From assembly GCF_026013905.1 (NCBI RefSeq), contig NZ_CP110257.1:1612001-1676000 (forward strand): a stretch of DNA of 64,000 nucleotides. The letters are read 5' to 3'. The notes beneath the pieces were generated by a model. It was not told the DNA's origin and did no database searches. It saw only the letters and a program-made list of their open reading frames with translations. Positions 7,104 to 16,953 of the stretch are shown piece after piece. This DNA comes from Schlegelella aquatica. GTDB taxonomy: Bacteria > Pseudomonadota > Gammaproteobacteria > Burkholderiales > Burkholderiaceae_C. The translations under genes were made by a program, and so were the position numbers. Numbering within the stretch: the first letter of the stretch is position 1; each line of letters starts with the position of its first letter.

Positions 7104-9329
7104 TCAGGCGCTGGCGGGCTTGGCTCCCTGAGCCGCGGCGGCTTGAAGCGCAGAGGGTGACCGCGAAGCAGCCGCCCGCGGTGTCCAGCCCCACGTGTCG
7201 CGGTGTTCGCGCAGCATCGAAAGCCAGGCCGGCTCGGCCAGCGCGCGCAACTTGTCGTCGCGCGACAGCCCGGCGCCGGGGGTCTTGAGCAGCGCTTGCA
7301 AGTGACGACGGCGGGCCTCGGCGCGCAGGCCGGTATGTGCCAGGCGGCGGCCGGGTGCACGTCGGGCGATCTCGAACAGGCGGGCGTCGAGCAGCACGTC
7401 CGACCAGCGCACTTCGCGCGTCCACCGTTTGGCGTAGGCCCACGCGTGCCGCAACACCGCTGGGGTCCACGCCTCCTCGGGGATGAGCAGCAGGTTGCGC
7501 GCGCGGATCGACTCGCCCAGCCCCTCCTGGCTCGTCAGGACGATCATCGGCACCGCGAGCACGAGCGGGACGGCCACGGGCATCAGCCACAGCATGGCCG
7601 TCGGGTTCAGCAGCGCGGCGACCGAGAGCACCGCCAGTGCAGCCAGCCCGATGGGCGCGAAGCGTCGCGCGGCTTCGGCCCATCCGATGGACTCGGCCTC
7701 GCGGGGCGGCGATTTCCAATCGATGCGCACGCCCGTCAGGGGGCCCAGCACGAACAAGGTGTGAGCCACCATGCGCACCGGCGCCTGCAACATCGACAGG
7801 CCCGCTTCGAGCAGCGCGCTTTGCACCAGGCGCAAGGTGCCGCCATGGAAGCGCTGCTCCTGACGCAAGACGATGGCGACGATGCCCAGAACCCGCGGCA
7901 GCACCAACATCGTGAGCGTGGCCACCCACAGGGCCGTCACGACGCGTGGCAGGTCCTGCGCGACGGGCCCGGCATCGGCGCCCGCAAACCACAAGGCGCC
8001 GCCCAGCAGCATGAAGGCCAGCCATAGCGGGGCCGAGAGGTAGGCCATGACGCCGGTGAAGAGCATCGCGCGGTGCACCCCGTGCAACCCCGGCTCGGCC
8101 ATCAGCCCGGCGTTCTGCAGATTGCCCTGGCACCAGCGGCGGTCGCGGTGCAACTCCTCGATGAGATTGGGGGGCTGCTGCTCGTAGCTGCCTTGCAGGT
8201 CGCCCACGAGCCACACCTCGTAGCCCGCCCGGCGCATCAGAGCGGCCTCGACGAAGTCGTGCGACATGATCTCGCGGCCTTTGAGCGGGGCGAGGCCGCA
8301 ATGCTTCATGAAGGGCTCGACGCGGATGATCGCGTTGTGACCCCAGTAATGCGATTCGCCGAGCTGCCAGTACTGCATGCCGAGCGTGAAGAGCCGGCCC
8401 ACGACGCGGCTCGCGAACTGCTGGGCGCGGGCATGCAACGTCGCGTGGCCGACGGCCTGGGGCGCGGTTTGGATGATGCCGGCCATGGGGTGCGCTTCCA
8501 TCAGGCGCACGAGGGTGGTGAGGCAGTCGCCGCTCATCACGCTGTCGGCATCGAGCACCACCATGTAGCGGTAGTCCCGGCCCCAGCGGCGGCAGAAGTC
8601 CGCCACGTTGCCCGCCTTGCGCTTGGTGCGGCGCTGGCGCCAGCGGTAGTAGATGCGGATTCGCCCCCCGAGCCGGTCGCGCAGGTCCGCCCAGGCGGCC
8701 AGCTCGGCGGCACGCACGTCGGGATCGCTGCTGTCCGAGAGGACGAACACGTCGAACAGGCGCTGGGCCCCGGTGCTGGCGAGCGACTCGCAGGTCGCCC
8801 TCAGACCGGCGAACACCGTCGGCACGTGCTCGTTGCAGATGGGCATCACGATGGCGGTGCGGGCGTCGTCCGACAAGGGTTGTCCTTCGGCGTCGCGGCG
8901 GGACAGGGAATGCGGATCGCCGCCCAGGTGCACCATGAAGCCCATGAGCGCAGTGACGAAGCCGGCCGAGACCCAGGCGAACAGCAGCGCAAACAGGGCC
9001 AGTTGCCCGTACTTGAGCCAGGGGTCGCCGTCGGCGGGCTGGACGTGCGCCATGAGCGCCGTGGCCACCGCACTGCAGCCGAGGATCAGCGCGATGAAGA
9101 TCCGGCGACGGGCGACCGCGGCTCGCTCCCAGGCCGCGTCGGCCGGGGGGCGGGGCAGCGAGCGGCCCGTCAGTGCCCGCAACGCGGCTTCGGCGAGGCC
9201 GCGGCCCAGGCCACGCCACGGCCGGGCAGGCATGGAGCCGCGGTGGATCGGCGGCGCGCTCGCACCGTTCCCCCGAGGGGGAGCCGGTTCACGCCGATGC
9301 GGGGGACGGAAAAACTCGGTGTGCTCCAT
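7104..9329 (-). CDS. opgH: Glucans biosynthesis glucosyltransferase H (OpgH/MdoH)
   Basis: This 741-residue inner-membrane GT2-family glucosyltransferase makes the backbone of osmoregulated periplasmic glucans from UDP-glucose. GT2 landmarks are visible: VMPICNEHVPTVFAGLRAT, VVLDADSVMSGDCL (DxD), SHDFVEAALMRRAG and the product-binding DRRWCQGNLQN. One or two membrane helices precede the catalytic domain (IFIALILGCSAVATALMA) and several follow it. The start at 9329 (MEHTEFFRP) is preferred because upstream in-frame sequence is Arg/Pro-rich and lacks protein character. E. coli OpgH is longer (847 residues). The usual partner opgG is absent from this window. A sigma-54 promoter about 350 bases upstream points at this gene. 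Confidence 0.93.
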   Translation of the reverse strand: MEHTEFFRPPHRREPAPPRGNGASAPPIHRGSMPARPWRGLGRGLAEAALRALTGRSLPRPPADAAWERAAVARRRIFIALILGCSAVATALMAHVQPADGDPWLKYGQLALFALLFAWVSAGFVTALMGFMVHLGGDPHSLSRRDAEGQPLSDDARTAIVMPICNEHVPTVFAGLRATCESLASTGAQRLFDVFVLSDSSDPDVRAAELAAWADLRDRLGGRIRIYYRWRQRRTKRKAGNVADFCRRWGRDYRYMVVLDADSVMSGDCLTTLVRLMEAHPMAGIIQTAPQAVGHATLHARAQQFASRVVGRLFTLGMQYWQLGESHYWGHNAIIRVEPFMKHCGLAPLKGREIMSHDFVEAALMRRAGYEVWLVGDLQGSYEQQPPNLIEELHRDRRWCQGNLQNAGLMAEPGLHGVHRAMLFTGVMAYLSAPLWLAFMLLGGALWFAGADAGPVAQDLPRVVTALWVATLTMLVLPRVLGIVAIVLRQEQRFHGGTLRLVQSALLEAGLSMLQAPVRMVAHTLFVLGPLTGVRIDWKSPPREAESIGWAEAARRFAPIGLAALAVLSVAALLNPTAMLWLMPVAVPLVLAVPMIVLTSQEGLGESIRARNLLLIPEEAWTPAVLRHAWAYAKRWTREVRWSDVLLDARLFEIARRAPGRRLAHTGLRAEARRRHLQALLKTPGAGLSRDDKLRALAEPAWLSMLREHRDTWGWTPRAAASRSPSALQAAAAQGAKPASA

Positions 9330-9672
9330 GGGTGGGCTGCTCAATGTTCCTGTAGACCGAAGGGCGTGCTGCCGCTGCGTGCCGCAGCGGCAGGGCGGGC
9401 GGACACCGGTGACAGGAAGAGAAGGCGGCCCCAGGGGCCGAGCCGCGGGCGCGGATGGTGGGGAGAGGTGCCGGCCGCGGTGCCCCGCGGTCCAGGCCCA
9501 TCCGGCCGCGGACTCGACAAACCCTGCCGTGCATGCCCCGCAGCGCACGAAACGAGCCGCCGGGCGCCTGCAAGGCCTCTCCCGAGGAGAGGGCCCGGCG
9601 AGCCGGCGGTCGGTGTGCCTCTGGCATTCGGCTGTACTCCCTGTCATGGTCCCGCTCGCTCACGGCGGGTTC
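9330..9672 (-). other. Long opgH leader or unannotated small RNA
   Basis: About 343 bases lie between the predicted sigma-54 transcription start (near 9672) and the opgH ATG. No convincing protein is encoded. The region contains a perfect hairpin close to opgH and several GC-rich inverted repeats. In enterobacteria GlrR-dependent sigma-54 promoters drive the small RNAs GlmY and GlmZ, so a small RNA here is possible. A long structured 5' leader of opgH is the simpler reading. Confidence 0.4.
9369..9393 (-). promoter_or_regulatory. Perfect 11-bp hairpin in the opgH leader
   Basis: CTGCCGCTGCG and its exact reverse complement are separated by three bases, about 40 bases before the opgH start. 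On the opgH strand no T-tract follows, so it is not a classic intrinsic terminator. It could be a translational control element or a transcript-stabilising structure. Confidence 0.5.
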
Positions 9673-9682
9673 GCCTCTCGCT

Positions 9683-9698
9683 CGCAAGGGGTGTGCCA
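9683..9698 (-). promoter_or_regulatory. Sigma-54 (RpoN) promoter directed at opgH
   Basis: Read on the minus strand this is TGGCAC-ACCCC-TTGC. It matches the sigma-54 consensus TGGCAC-N5-TTGC exactly, with the -24 GG and -12 GC dinucleotides correctly spaced. The predicted start is near 9672. The only gene downstream on this strand is opgH. Two GlrR-type sites lie about 100 and 160 bases upstream, the normal place for enhancer sites of a sigma-54 activator. Confidence 0.8.
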
Positions 9699-9784
9699 GA
9701 CTCCGTTTTCCTATGCGAGACAGGGAGTTAGGCAGGAAGTCTTAGAAATAACTTGAAGATGGTGCCGGTGGGCCAGGAGGCAAG

Positions 9785-9802
9785 CGTCGCCAAGCAGCGA
9801 CA
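9785..9802 (-). promoter_or_regulatory. GlrR-type activator site (one mismatch)
   Basis: The sequence CGTC-N10-GACA differs in one base from TGTC-N10-GACA, the motif reported for GlrR upstream of E. coli glmY. Its centre is 66 bp (about six helical turns) from the perfect copy at 9851-9868, and its inner bases GCCAAGCAGC closely resemble that copy. Confidence 0.6.
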
Positions 9803-9850
9803 TTCTTCACGCGAAGTCTCGCAACTCCTTGTCAGGCAACGAATTTCTAT

Positions 9851-9868
9851 TGTCGCCAAACGGCGACA
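9851..9868 (-). promoter_or_regulatory. GlrR-type activator site (perfect)
   Basis: TGTCGCCAAACGGCGACA is a perfect TGTC-N10-GACA palindrome, extended by one base pair on each side. It sits ten bases beyond the glrR stop codon, so a terminator hairpin was considered. The opgH-strand sequence that follows, TAGAAATT, is a poor U-tract, and the second spaced copy favours protein binding. Confidence 0.65.
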
Positions 9869-9877
9869 AGGATTCTG

Positions 9878-11239
9878 TTACTCGGTGGGGCTGCTGCCCT
9901 CGGTGCGGAACAGCCCCGGGGTGAGGCCGTGCTTTTGCAGCAGGCGATAGAACTCGGTGCGGTTGCGTTGTGCCAGGCGCGCAGCATCGGCCACGCTGCC
10001 GTCGGTCAGCTTGAGCAGCCCGACGAGATACTCGCGCTCGAAGCGCTGCTTGGCCTCGGCGTAGCTCAGCACCTCGACCGAGGGGACGCGCAGGGCCCGC
10101 TGCACCAGCGCGAGCGGGATGAGGGGCGTGGTGGCCAGGGCGCACACCTGCTCGACCACGTTGTAGAGCTGGCGCACGTTGCCGGGCCAGGGGGCGGTGG
10201 CGAGCGCCTTGAGGGCCTCGGGGGCGAAGCCGTTGACCTGCTTGCCGTACTTGACCGCCAGCCGGGACAGGAAGTGGTTGGCCAGCAGCGGGATGTCCTC
10301 GCGGCGCTCGGCCAGCGTGGGCAGCGTCAGGGACACCACGTTGAGCCGGTAGTACAGGTCCTCACGGAACTGCCCCTCGGCCATGGCGGCCTCCAGGTTG
10401 CGATGGGTGGCGGAGATGATGCGCACATCCACCGGCACCGAGTGGCTGGCGCCGACCGGGCGCACGCAGCGCTCCTGCAAGACCCTGAGCAGCTTGACCT
10501 GCAAGGCGAGCGGCATGTCGCCGATTTCATCCAGAAACAAAGTGCCGCCGTCGGCCGCCTGGAAAAGACCCCGGTGGTTGGCGACCGCGCCGGTGAACGC
10601 CCCTTTCACGTGTCCGAAGAGCTCCGACTCGAGCAACGCCTCGGGAATGGCGCCGCAATTGACCGCGACGAAGGGCCGTTGTGCGCGGGGGCTGGCCTTG
10701 TGGATGGCCTGGGCCAGCAGTTCCTTGCCGGTGCCGCTCTCGCCATGGATGAGCACGCTCGCATCCGACTGGGCGATGAGCCGGGCCTCGGCGAGGAGTT
10801 CCTCCATGCGCGCCGAGCGGCTCACGATGTCCGCGCGCCAGCTGCCGTCTCCGGAGGCCGGGCGGGCGGCCGGCGCGGTGAGCGACAGAGCTTGGGCGAT
10901 CTTGTCGAGCAGGAGCTTGCCGTCGAACGGCTTGGTGAGGTAGGTGAAGACGCCCCGCGACGTGGCCTCGACCGCGTCGGGGATGGTGCCGTGGGCCGTC
11001 AGCAGGATCACGGGCAGCGCCGGATGGTGGGCGCGGATCTCGTCGAACAGGGCCATGCCGTCCTTGCCCGGCAACTGCACGTCGCTCAGCACGAGGTTGG
11101 GCCGCTCGACGGCGAGCTGCGCCAGTGCGGCCTCGGCGGATTCGACCGCCGTCACCCGGTATCCCGCGGCCTGCAGCCGCATCGACAGCAGGCGCAGCAT
11201 GTCGGGATCGTCGTCGACGACCAGGACGTGGGCACTCAT
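9878..11239 (-). CDS. glrR: Sigma-54-dependent response regulator GlrR (QseF)
   Basis: This 453-residue NtrC-type response regulator has three parts. The receiver is at residues 1-120, with Asp in LVLSDVQLPGKDG and Lys in TYLTKPF. The central AAA+ ATPase carries GESGTGKE (Walker A), GAFTGA (sigma-54 contact) and DGGTLFLDEIGD (Walker B). A C-terminal helix-turn-helix reads VADAARLAQRNRTEFYRLLQKHG. It is the last gene of glrK-qseG-glrR, the order known from enterobacteria, and overlaps qseG by ATGA. It should be phosphorylated by GlrK and activate sigma-54 promoters. The best target in the window is the promoter just downstream that faces opgH. Confidence 0.93.
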   Translation of the reverse strand: MSAHVLVVDDDPDMLRLLSMRLQAAGYRVTAVESAEAALAQLAVERPNLVLSDVQLPGKDGMALFDEIRAHHPALPVILLTAHGTIPDAVEATSRGVFTYLTKPFDGKLLLDKIAQALSLTAPAARPASGDGSWRADIVSRSARMEELLAEARLIAQSDASVLIHGESGTGKELLAQAIHKASPRAQRPFVAVNCGAIPEALLESELFGHVKGAFTGAVANHRGLFQAADGGTLFLDEIGDMPLALQVKLLRVLQERCVRPVGASHSVPVDVRIISATHRNLEAAMAEGQFREDLYYRLNVVSLTLPTLAERREDIPLLANHFLSRLAVKYGKQVNGFAPEALKALATAPWPGNVRQLYNVVEQVCALATTPLIPLALVQRALRVPSVEVLSYAEAKQRFEREYLVGLLKLTDGSVADAARLAQRNRTEFYRLLQKHGLTPGLFRTEGSSPTE

Positions 11240-11883
11240 CGTGATGCGTCTCCGTTGGGTCGCGGGGTCGGCGCCGGTCCGCCCGGCGCGGCGGGGCCCG
11301 GGGGCGGTGCCGGACTGCGCGGCGCGAGACTGCGCTCGATCGCCTTCAAGGCCTCCAGTTTCTCGTTGAGCTGGTCCAGCCGGCGTTGGGCTTCGAGCAG
11401 GCGCTGGTTCTGGCGATCCAGCAGGTCCTCGACCCGCCGCTGCTCCTGATAGCGCGCTTGCAACAACCGGGCCAGCGGGTGCCAGGGGGTGACGTCCGGC
11501 GCAGTGGACTTGAGCAGTGCGTCCAGGAGCACCAGGGCACGCTGGATGTCGTTCGGCCCGCGCGTGAAACCGAGCACGATGGCCTGCTCCATCACCGCAG
11601 CCGGGGTGGTGGGCGTCTCCGCGAGGCGGGCCAACTCCTTCTGCAACTCCGCAGGCGGCATCACGCGCACGCGCTCGAAGTACGCCAGCACATGGCGCGC
11701 GGCCGCGTCGGTCGGCTCGAACACCTGGACCTGCATCTCGACGGGCACGCGCACCGGCACCTTCACCTGGCGCACCTCGGTCACCTCGGGCAGCGGGGCG
11801 CAGGCCGCTGCGGCCAGCGCGAGGAGCCACACGACCGCACGCAGCGGCACGGTCAGGGCGGGGGAGTGCAGGCAATCAGGCAT
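11236..11883 (-). CDS. qseG: QseG-like outer-membrane lipoprotein
   Basis: This 215-residue protein has a lipoprotein signal peptide ending in the lipobox LAAAAC, at about residue 30. The mature part contains a valine-rich stretch (VRQVKVPVRVPVEMQVQVFEP), an alpha-helical body and a coiled coil (LLEAQRRLDQLNEKLEAL). It ends in a Pro/Ala-rich tail. In enterobacteria QseG is an outer-membrane lipoprotein that controls the kinase GlrK through its periplasmic domain; position between kinase and regulator supports the same role here. The ATG at 11883 overlaps the end of glrK by eight bases. Sequence similarity alone would be too low to name it, so the name rests on gene order. Confidence 0.75.
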   Translation of the reverse strand: MPDCLHSPALTVPLRAVVWLLALAAAACAPLPEVTEVRQVKVPVRVPVEMQVQVFEPTDAAARHVLAYFERVRVMPPAELQKELARLAETPTTPAAVMEQAIVLGFTRGPNDIQRALVLLDALLKSTAPDVTPWHPLARLLQARYQEQRRVEDLLDRQNQRLLEAQRRLDQLNEKLEALKAIERSLAPRSPAPPPGPAAPGGPAPTPRPNGDASR

Positions 11884-13291
11884 GGGGCAACTCGATACGG
11901 AAGTGGGCACCCGGGCCCTCGGGCAGCAGTTGCACGCGCCCACCGTGGGCCGCCACGTACTCCTGCACGATGGACAAGCCGACGCCGGTGCCGCGGGCCG
12001 CACCTTCGGGCTGGCGCTCGCCGCGATAGAACGGCTCGAACACACGCTCGCGGTCGGCGGGTGCCACGCCGGGGCCCTCGTCGGTGATGTCGATGATGAG
12101 CCGGTCGCCCAGATGACTCAGCCGCCATTCGACGGTGCCGCCGGCAGGGCTGAAGCGGATCGCGTTGGACAGCAGGTTGCCCAGCGCAATGCCGAGCTTG
12201 TCCGGGTCCACGTCGGCCCAGGCCGGGTCGCCTTCGACACGCACTTGCAGCTGCTTGGCTTGCCATTGCAGCTTCTGCTCGTCGAGCAGACGCTGGATGA
12301 GCGCCGTCAGGTCCACGCGCCGGCGCTGCAAGCGGCGCGCCTCGAACGCCGCGGCGTTGAAGCGCAGGAGGTCTTCGATCTGCCCCTGCAGACGTGCGGT
12401 GTTCTCCCGCAGGATCCGCACCACCTCCTTCTGATTGGCGGTGAGCGGCCCGGCCACCTCGTCTTCCAGCAGCGCCACGCCTTCGCGCATGGCGGCCAGG
12501 GGCGTCTTGAGCTCATGCGACACGTGCCGAAGGAAGCGCGCCTTGTCGGCGTCGAGCTCGGCCAGGCGCAGGCGCAGCCACTCGAGGCGGCGTCCCAGCT
12601 GCCGTACGTCCGTCGGCCCGCGGATGTCGATCGGCTGGTCCAGCCGGTTCTCGCCCAGGCCGACGATCGCGCGCTCCAGCCGCTTGAAGGGTCGAGCCAG
12701 CCACAAGCCGAAGGCCAACGCCAGCACGACGGCCGCAGCAATGGCGATGAGGACCTGCCGGCCGAAGGCCAGTCGGCTGGCCTCGAGTTCGTCCTGAAGG
12801 CGGCGCGTTCGCTCCTCGGTGGAGCGGCGGATCTGCAGCGCGATGGTGGCGTTGTGGTCGGCTAGCTCGCGAAAGGCGGCGATGAGGGCCTGTTCCCGCA
12901 CGCGCGCCGTCGCGCGGGGCCCCTGCATCTGCCTGCCGATCTGCTCCACGCGCTGCCGCCAGTTCTGCACCTGCTCGGGCGGCAAATCGGGCGCGAGCCG
13001 CGCCAGCACCTGCTCGGCCTCGCGGGCCGCGTCTTCGTAGCGCTGCCAGAGCGCGCGGTCTTCCAGCACCACGTATTGGCGGGCGGCGCGCTCCATCGTC
13101 ACGCTGTGGTCCATCAGGGTCTGAGCCTCGGCGGCCAGGCGCATCGACGTCTCGGACGACTGCCGGGCCTGGGCCATCAGCCGTTCGAGCGTGACGAGGC
13201 CGCGCAGCGACACCGCGGCCAGCAGCGCGGCGATGAGCAGGAAAGCCACCAGCAGCAGCTGGCGGAACGAAATGCGATGCAAGGAGACCAT
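11876..13291 (-). CDS. glrK: Sensor histidine kinase GlrK (QseE)
   Basis: This 471-residue membrane histidine kinase has TM1 at about residues 10-30, a periplasmic helical sensor of about 145 residues and TM2 in VLIAIAAAVVLALAFGLWL. A HAMP-like segment follows, then HisKA with the phospho-acceptor His in RHVSHELKTPLAAM. The HATPase domain carries NLLSNAIRFSP, DEGPGV and GTGVGLSIV. It heads the operon with qseG and glrR, so it is expected to sense an envelope signal and phosphorylate GlrR. The ATG at 13291 has no Shine-Dalgarno, and a TATATT box lies only about 15 bases upstream, so the message may be nearly leaderless. Confidence 0.9.
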   Translation of the reverse strand: MVSLHRISFRQLLLVAFLLIAALLAAVSLRGLVTLERLMAQARQSSETSMRLAAEAQTLMDHSVTMERAARQYVVLEDRALWQRYEDAAREAEQVLARLAPDLPPEQVQNWRQRVEQIGRQMQGPRATARVREQALIAAFRELADHNATIALQIRRSTEERTRRLQDELEASRLAFGRQVLIAIAAAVVLALAFGLWLARPFKRLERAIVGLGENRLDQPIDIRGPTDVRQLGRRLEWLRLRLAELDADKARFLRHVSHELKTPLAAMREGVALLEDEVAGPLTANQKEVVRILRENTARLQGQIEDLLRFNAAAFEARRLQRRRVDLTALIQRLLDEQKLQWQAKQLQVRVEGDPAWADVDPDKLGIALGNLLSNAIRFSPAGGTVEWRLSHLGDRLIIDITDEGPGVAPADRERVFEPFYRGERQPEGAARGTGVGLSIVQEYVAAHGGRVQLLPEGPGAHFRIELPHA

Positions 13292-13408
13292 GGCGAGAGG
13301 CGGCAAATATAGCCTCGCGCCTACGGGGAAGTGGTATCCATTCCCACCGGCTCGCGCAGCGGGTGCCGGGGAGGGCAGCCCCTGGGCCGGCGTGCGCTGG
13401 CGCGCGTG

Positions 13409-13438
13409 TTGACGGGCGGGCGGGCCGCCTCCTACACT
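13409..13438 (+). promoter_or_regulatory. Sigma-70-type promoter of the thiamine operon
   Basis: TTGACG at 13409-13414 and TACACT at 13433-13438 are separated by 18 bases, a good housekeeping promoter. Transcription would start a few bases before the TPP riboswitch, as expected for riboswitch-controlled operons. Confidence 0.65.
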
Positions 13439-13448
13439 GCGCTTCGCG

Positions 13449-15511
<2,063 letters not shown>

Positions 15512-15519
15512 GGGCGGCC

Positions 15520-16695
15520 ATGCGCATCGGCATTGCAGGAGCGGGCCTCTTGGGGCGCCTGCTCGCGTTCGAGCTTTCCGCGCTGGGGCACGAGGTGCAC
15601 GTGCACGATCCAGCCCCCGGGCCGCGGCCCCCGTGCGGCGCCAGCCCGCGGGCGGCGGCTTGGTCCGCGGCCGGGATGCTGAGCCCCTTCGCCGAGATCG
15701 AGACCGGGGACGAGCGCCTCGCGCGCTGGGGCCTGCGCTCGATGGAGCGGTGGCAGGCGCTGGTGCCGCGCCTGCCGCACGTGTTGCCCGTGGGACTGGG
15801 GCCCCACGCCGGCGAGCAGGGCGGCTGCCACGGCGCACCGCCGGGCGGCGGGGCTCGTGCGGTCGACTTCCGCCGAGAGGGAAGTCTGTTGCTCGCCCAT
15901 CGCGAGGACCTGGGCAGCGCCCGGCGCTTGCTGAGCGTGATGGCCGCGCGCCTGCCCGGCACGCACAGGCCGGCACAGCCCCTCGACCGCGAGGCCCTTG
16001 CGCGGCTGGAACCCGCGGTGCACGGGCCCGCCCATGCGTGGCTGCTGCCGGGTGAAGGGCAGATCCATCCCGTCGAGGCCTTGGAGGCGCTGTACCGCGG
16101 GGGCTGCGCGCAAGGGGTGCGCTGGCACTGGGCCTCGCCGGTGCGGCGGGTGGACCCGGGCGCGTTGTGGCTCGACGCCGCGGGCGAGTGCCGGCGTCAC
16201 GACCTCGTCTTCGACGTGCGCGGGCTGGGTGCGCGGCCGCAATGCCCCGTGAGGGGAGTGCGTGGCGAGGTCTTCTGGCTGCATGCGCCGGGGGTGGCGC
16301 TGCGCCGGCCGCTGCGCCTGCTGCACCCGCGCTGGCGGGTGTACCTCGTGCCGCGCCCCGGTGACGGCGTGGTCGTGGGGGCCACCGAGATCGAGTCGGA
16401 GGACCTCTCGCCCGTGTCGGTGCGCAGCGCGCTCGGTTTGCTGAGCGCGGCGTACAGCGCGGTGCCGGCGCTGGCCGAGGCCCGCATCGTGCACAGCGAG
16501 ACCAACCTGCGCCCCGCGCTGCCCGACAACCTGCCTGCGCTGCACGTGGAGTCCGGGCTGGTGCGCATCAATGGGCTGTTCCGTCATGGTTGGCTGCTGG
16601 CGCCCGCCCTGGTCGAGGAGGCGTTGCAGTGCTGCGAACTGCTGTCGTGTGCAGAGCAGTCGAGCTCCGATGTTCCCGACAAGGAGGTGGCATGA
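15520..16695 (+). CDS. thiO: Glycine oxidase ThiO (FAD-dependent)
   Basis: This 391-residue FAD-dependent amino-acid oxidase supplies dehydroglycine (iminoglycine) for thiazole synthesis. The dinucleotide-binding motif is at the extreme N-terminus (IGIAGAGLLGRLLAFELSA). Later landmarks are AAWSAAGMLSPF, YLVPRPGDGVVVGATE and NGLFRHGWLLAPALVE, all typical of the DAO/ThiO family. It starts eight bases after thiC and overlaps thiS by ATGA. Its place in the thi operon separates it from other members of the D-amino-acid oxidase family. Confidence 0.92.
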   Translation: MRIGIAGAGLLGRLLAFELSALGHEVHVHDPAPGPRPPCGASPRAAAWSAAGMLSPFAEIETGDERLARWGLRSMERWQALVPRLPHVLPVGLGPHAGEQGGCHGAPPGGGARAVDFRREGSLLLAHREDLGSARRLLSVMAARLPGTHRPAQPLDREALARLEPAVHGPAHAWLLPGEGQIHPVEALEALYRGGCAQGVRWHWASPVRRVDPGALWLDAAGECRRHDLVFDVRGLGARPQCPVRGVRGEVFWLHAPGVALRRPLRLLHPRWRVYLVPRPGDGVVVGATEIESEDLSPVSVRSALGLLSAAYSAVPALAEARIVHSETNLRPALPDNLPALHVESGLVRINGLFRHGWLLAPALVEEALQCCELLSCAEQSSSDVPDKEVA

Positions 16696-16952
16696 CACCG
16701 CTTGGCACCCTGCCCACGCAAGCCTACGTGGACGCGCACGCGCATGGGGCGATCGCCGTCACCGTCAATGGCGCGCCGCGGCACGTGCCGCCCGGCACGA
16801 CGCTCGCGCAACTCGTGGAGCGCCTGGGACGCACGCCGGCCTCGGTGGCGACCTCGATCAACGGCCGCTTCGTGGCGCGAGAGTCGCGCAGCGCCGTCAC
16901 GCTGCAAGCAGGCGACGAGGTGGCCTGCTTCGAGCCCATCGTGGGAGGTTGA
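16692..16952 (+). CDS. thiS: Sulfur carrier protein ThiS
   Basis: This 86-residue ubiquitin-like sulfur carrier ends in the diagnostic C-terminal Gly-Gly (FEPIVGG), which is thiocarboxylated and donates sulfur to ThiG. The core VTVNGAPRHVPPGTTLAQLVE is standard. Typical ThiS proteins are about 65-70 residues; here about 20 extra N-terminal residues (from MTPLGTLPTQAYVDAHAHG) precede the fold. The only in-frame start with a good ribosome binding site (AAGGAGG) is the one used, and it overlaps thiO by ATGA, so the extension looks real. Confidence 0.93.
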   Translation: MTPLGTLPTQAYVDAHAHGAIAVTVNGAPRHVPPGTTLAQLVERLGRTPASVATSINGRFVARESRSAVTLQAGDEVACFEPIVGG

Positions 16953-16953
16953 A

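Noticed and set aside
9330..9647. N-terminal extension of OpgH to an upstream ATG at 9647
   Set aside because: The extra 106 residues are Arg/Pro/Ser-rich without OpgH similarity. The frame is open simply because of high GC, and it overlaps the hairpin-rich leader.
9850..9869. Intrinsic terminator of glrR
   Set aside because: A perfect stem is present, but the following bases TAGAAATT are a poor U-tract, and a second copy of the same TGTC-type palindrome 66 bp away with a sigma-54 promoter fits an activator site better. A dual role remains possible.
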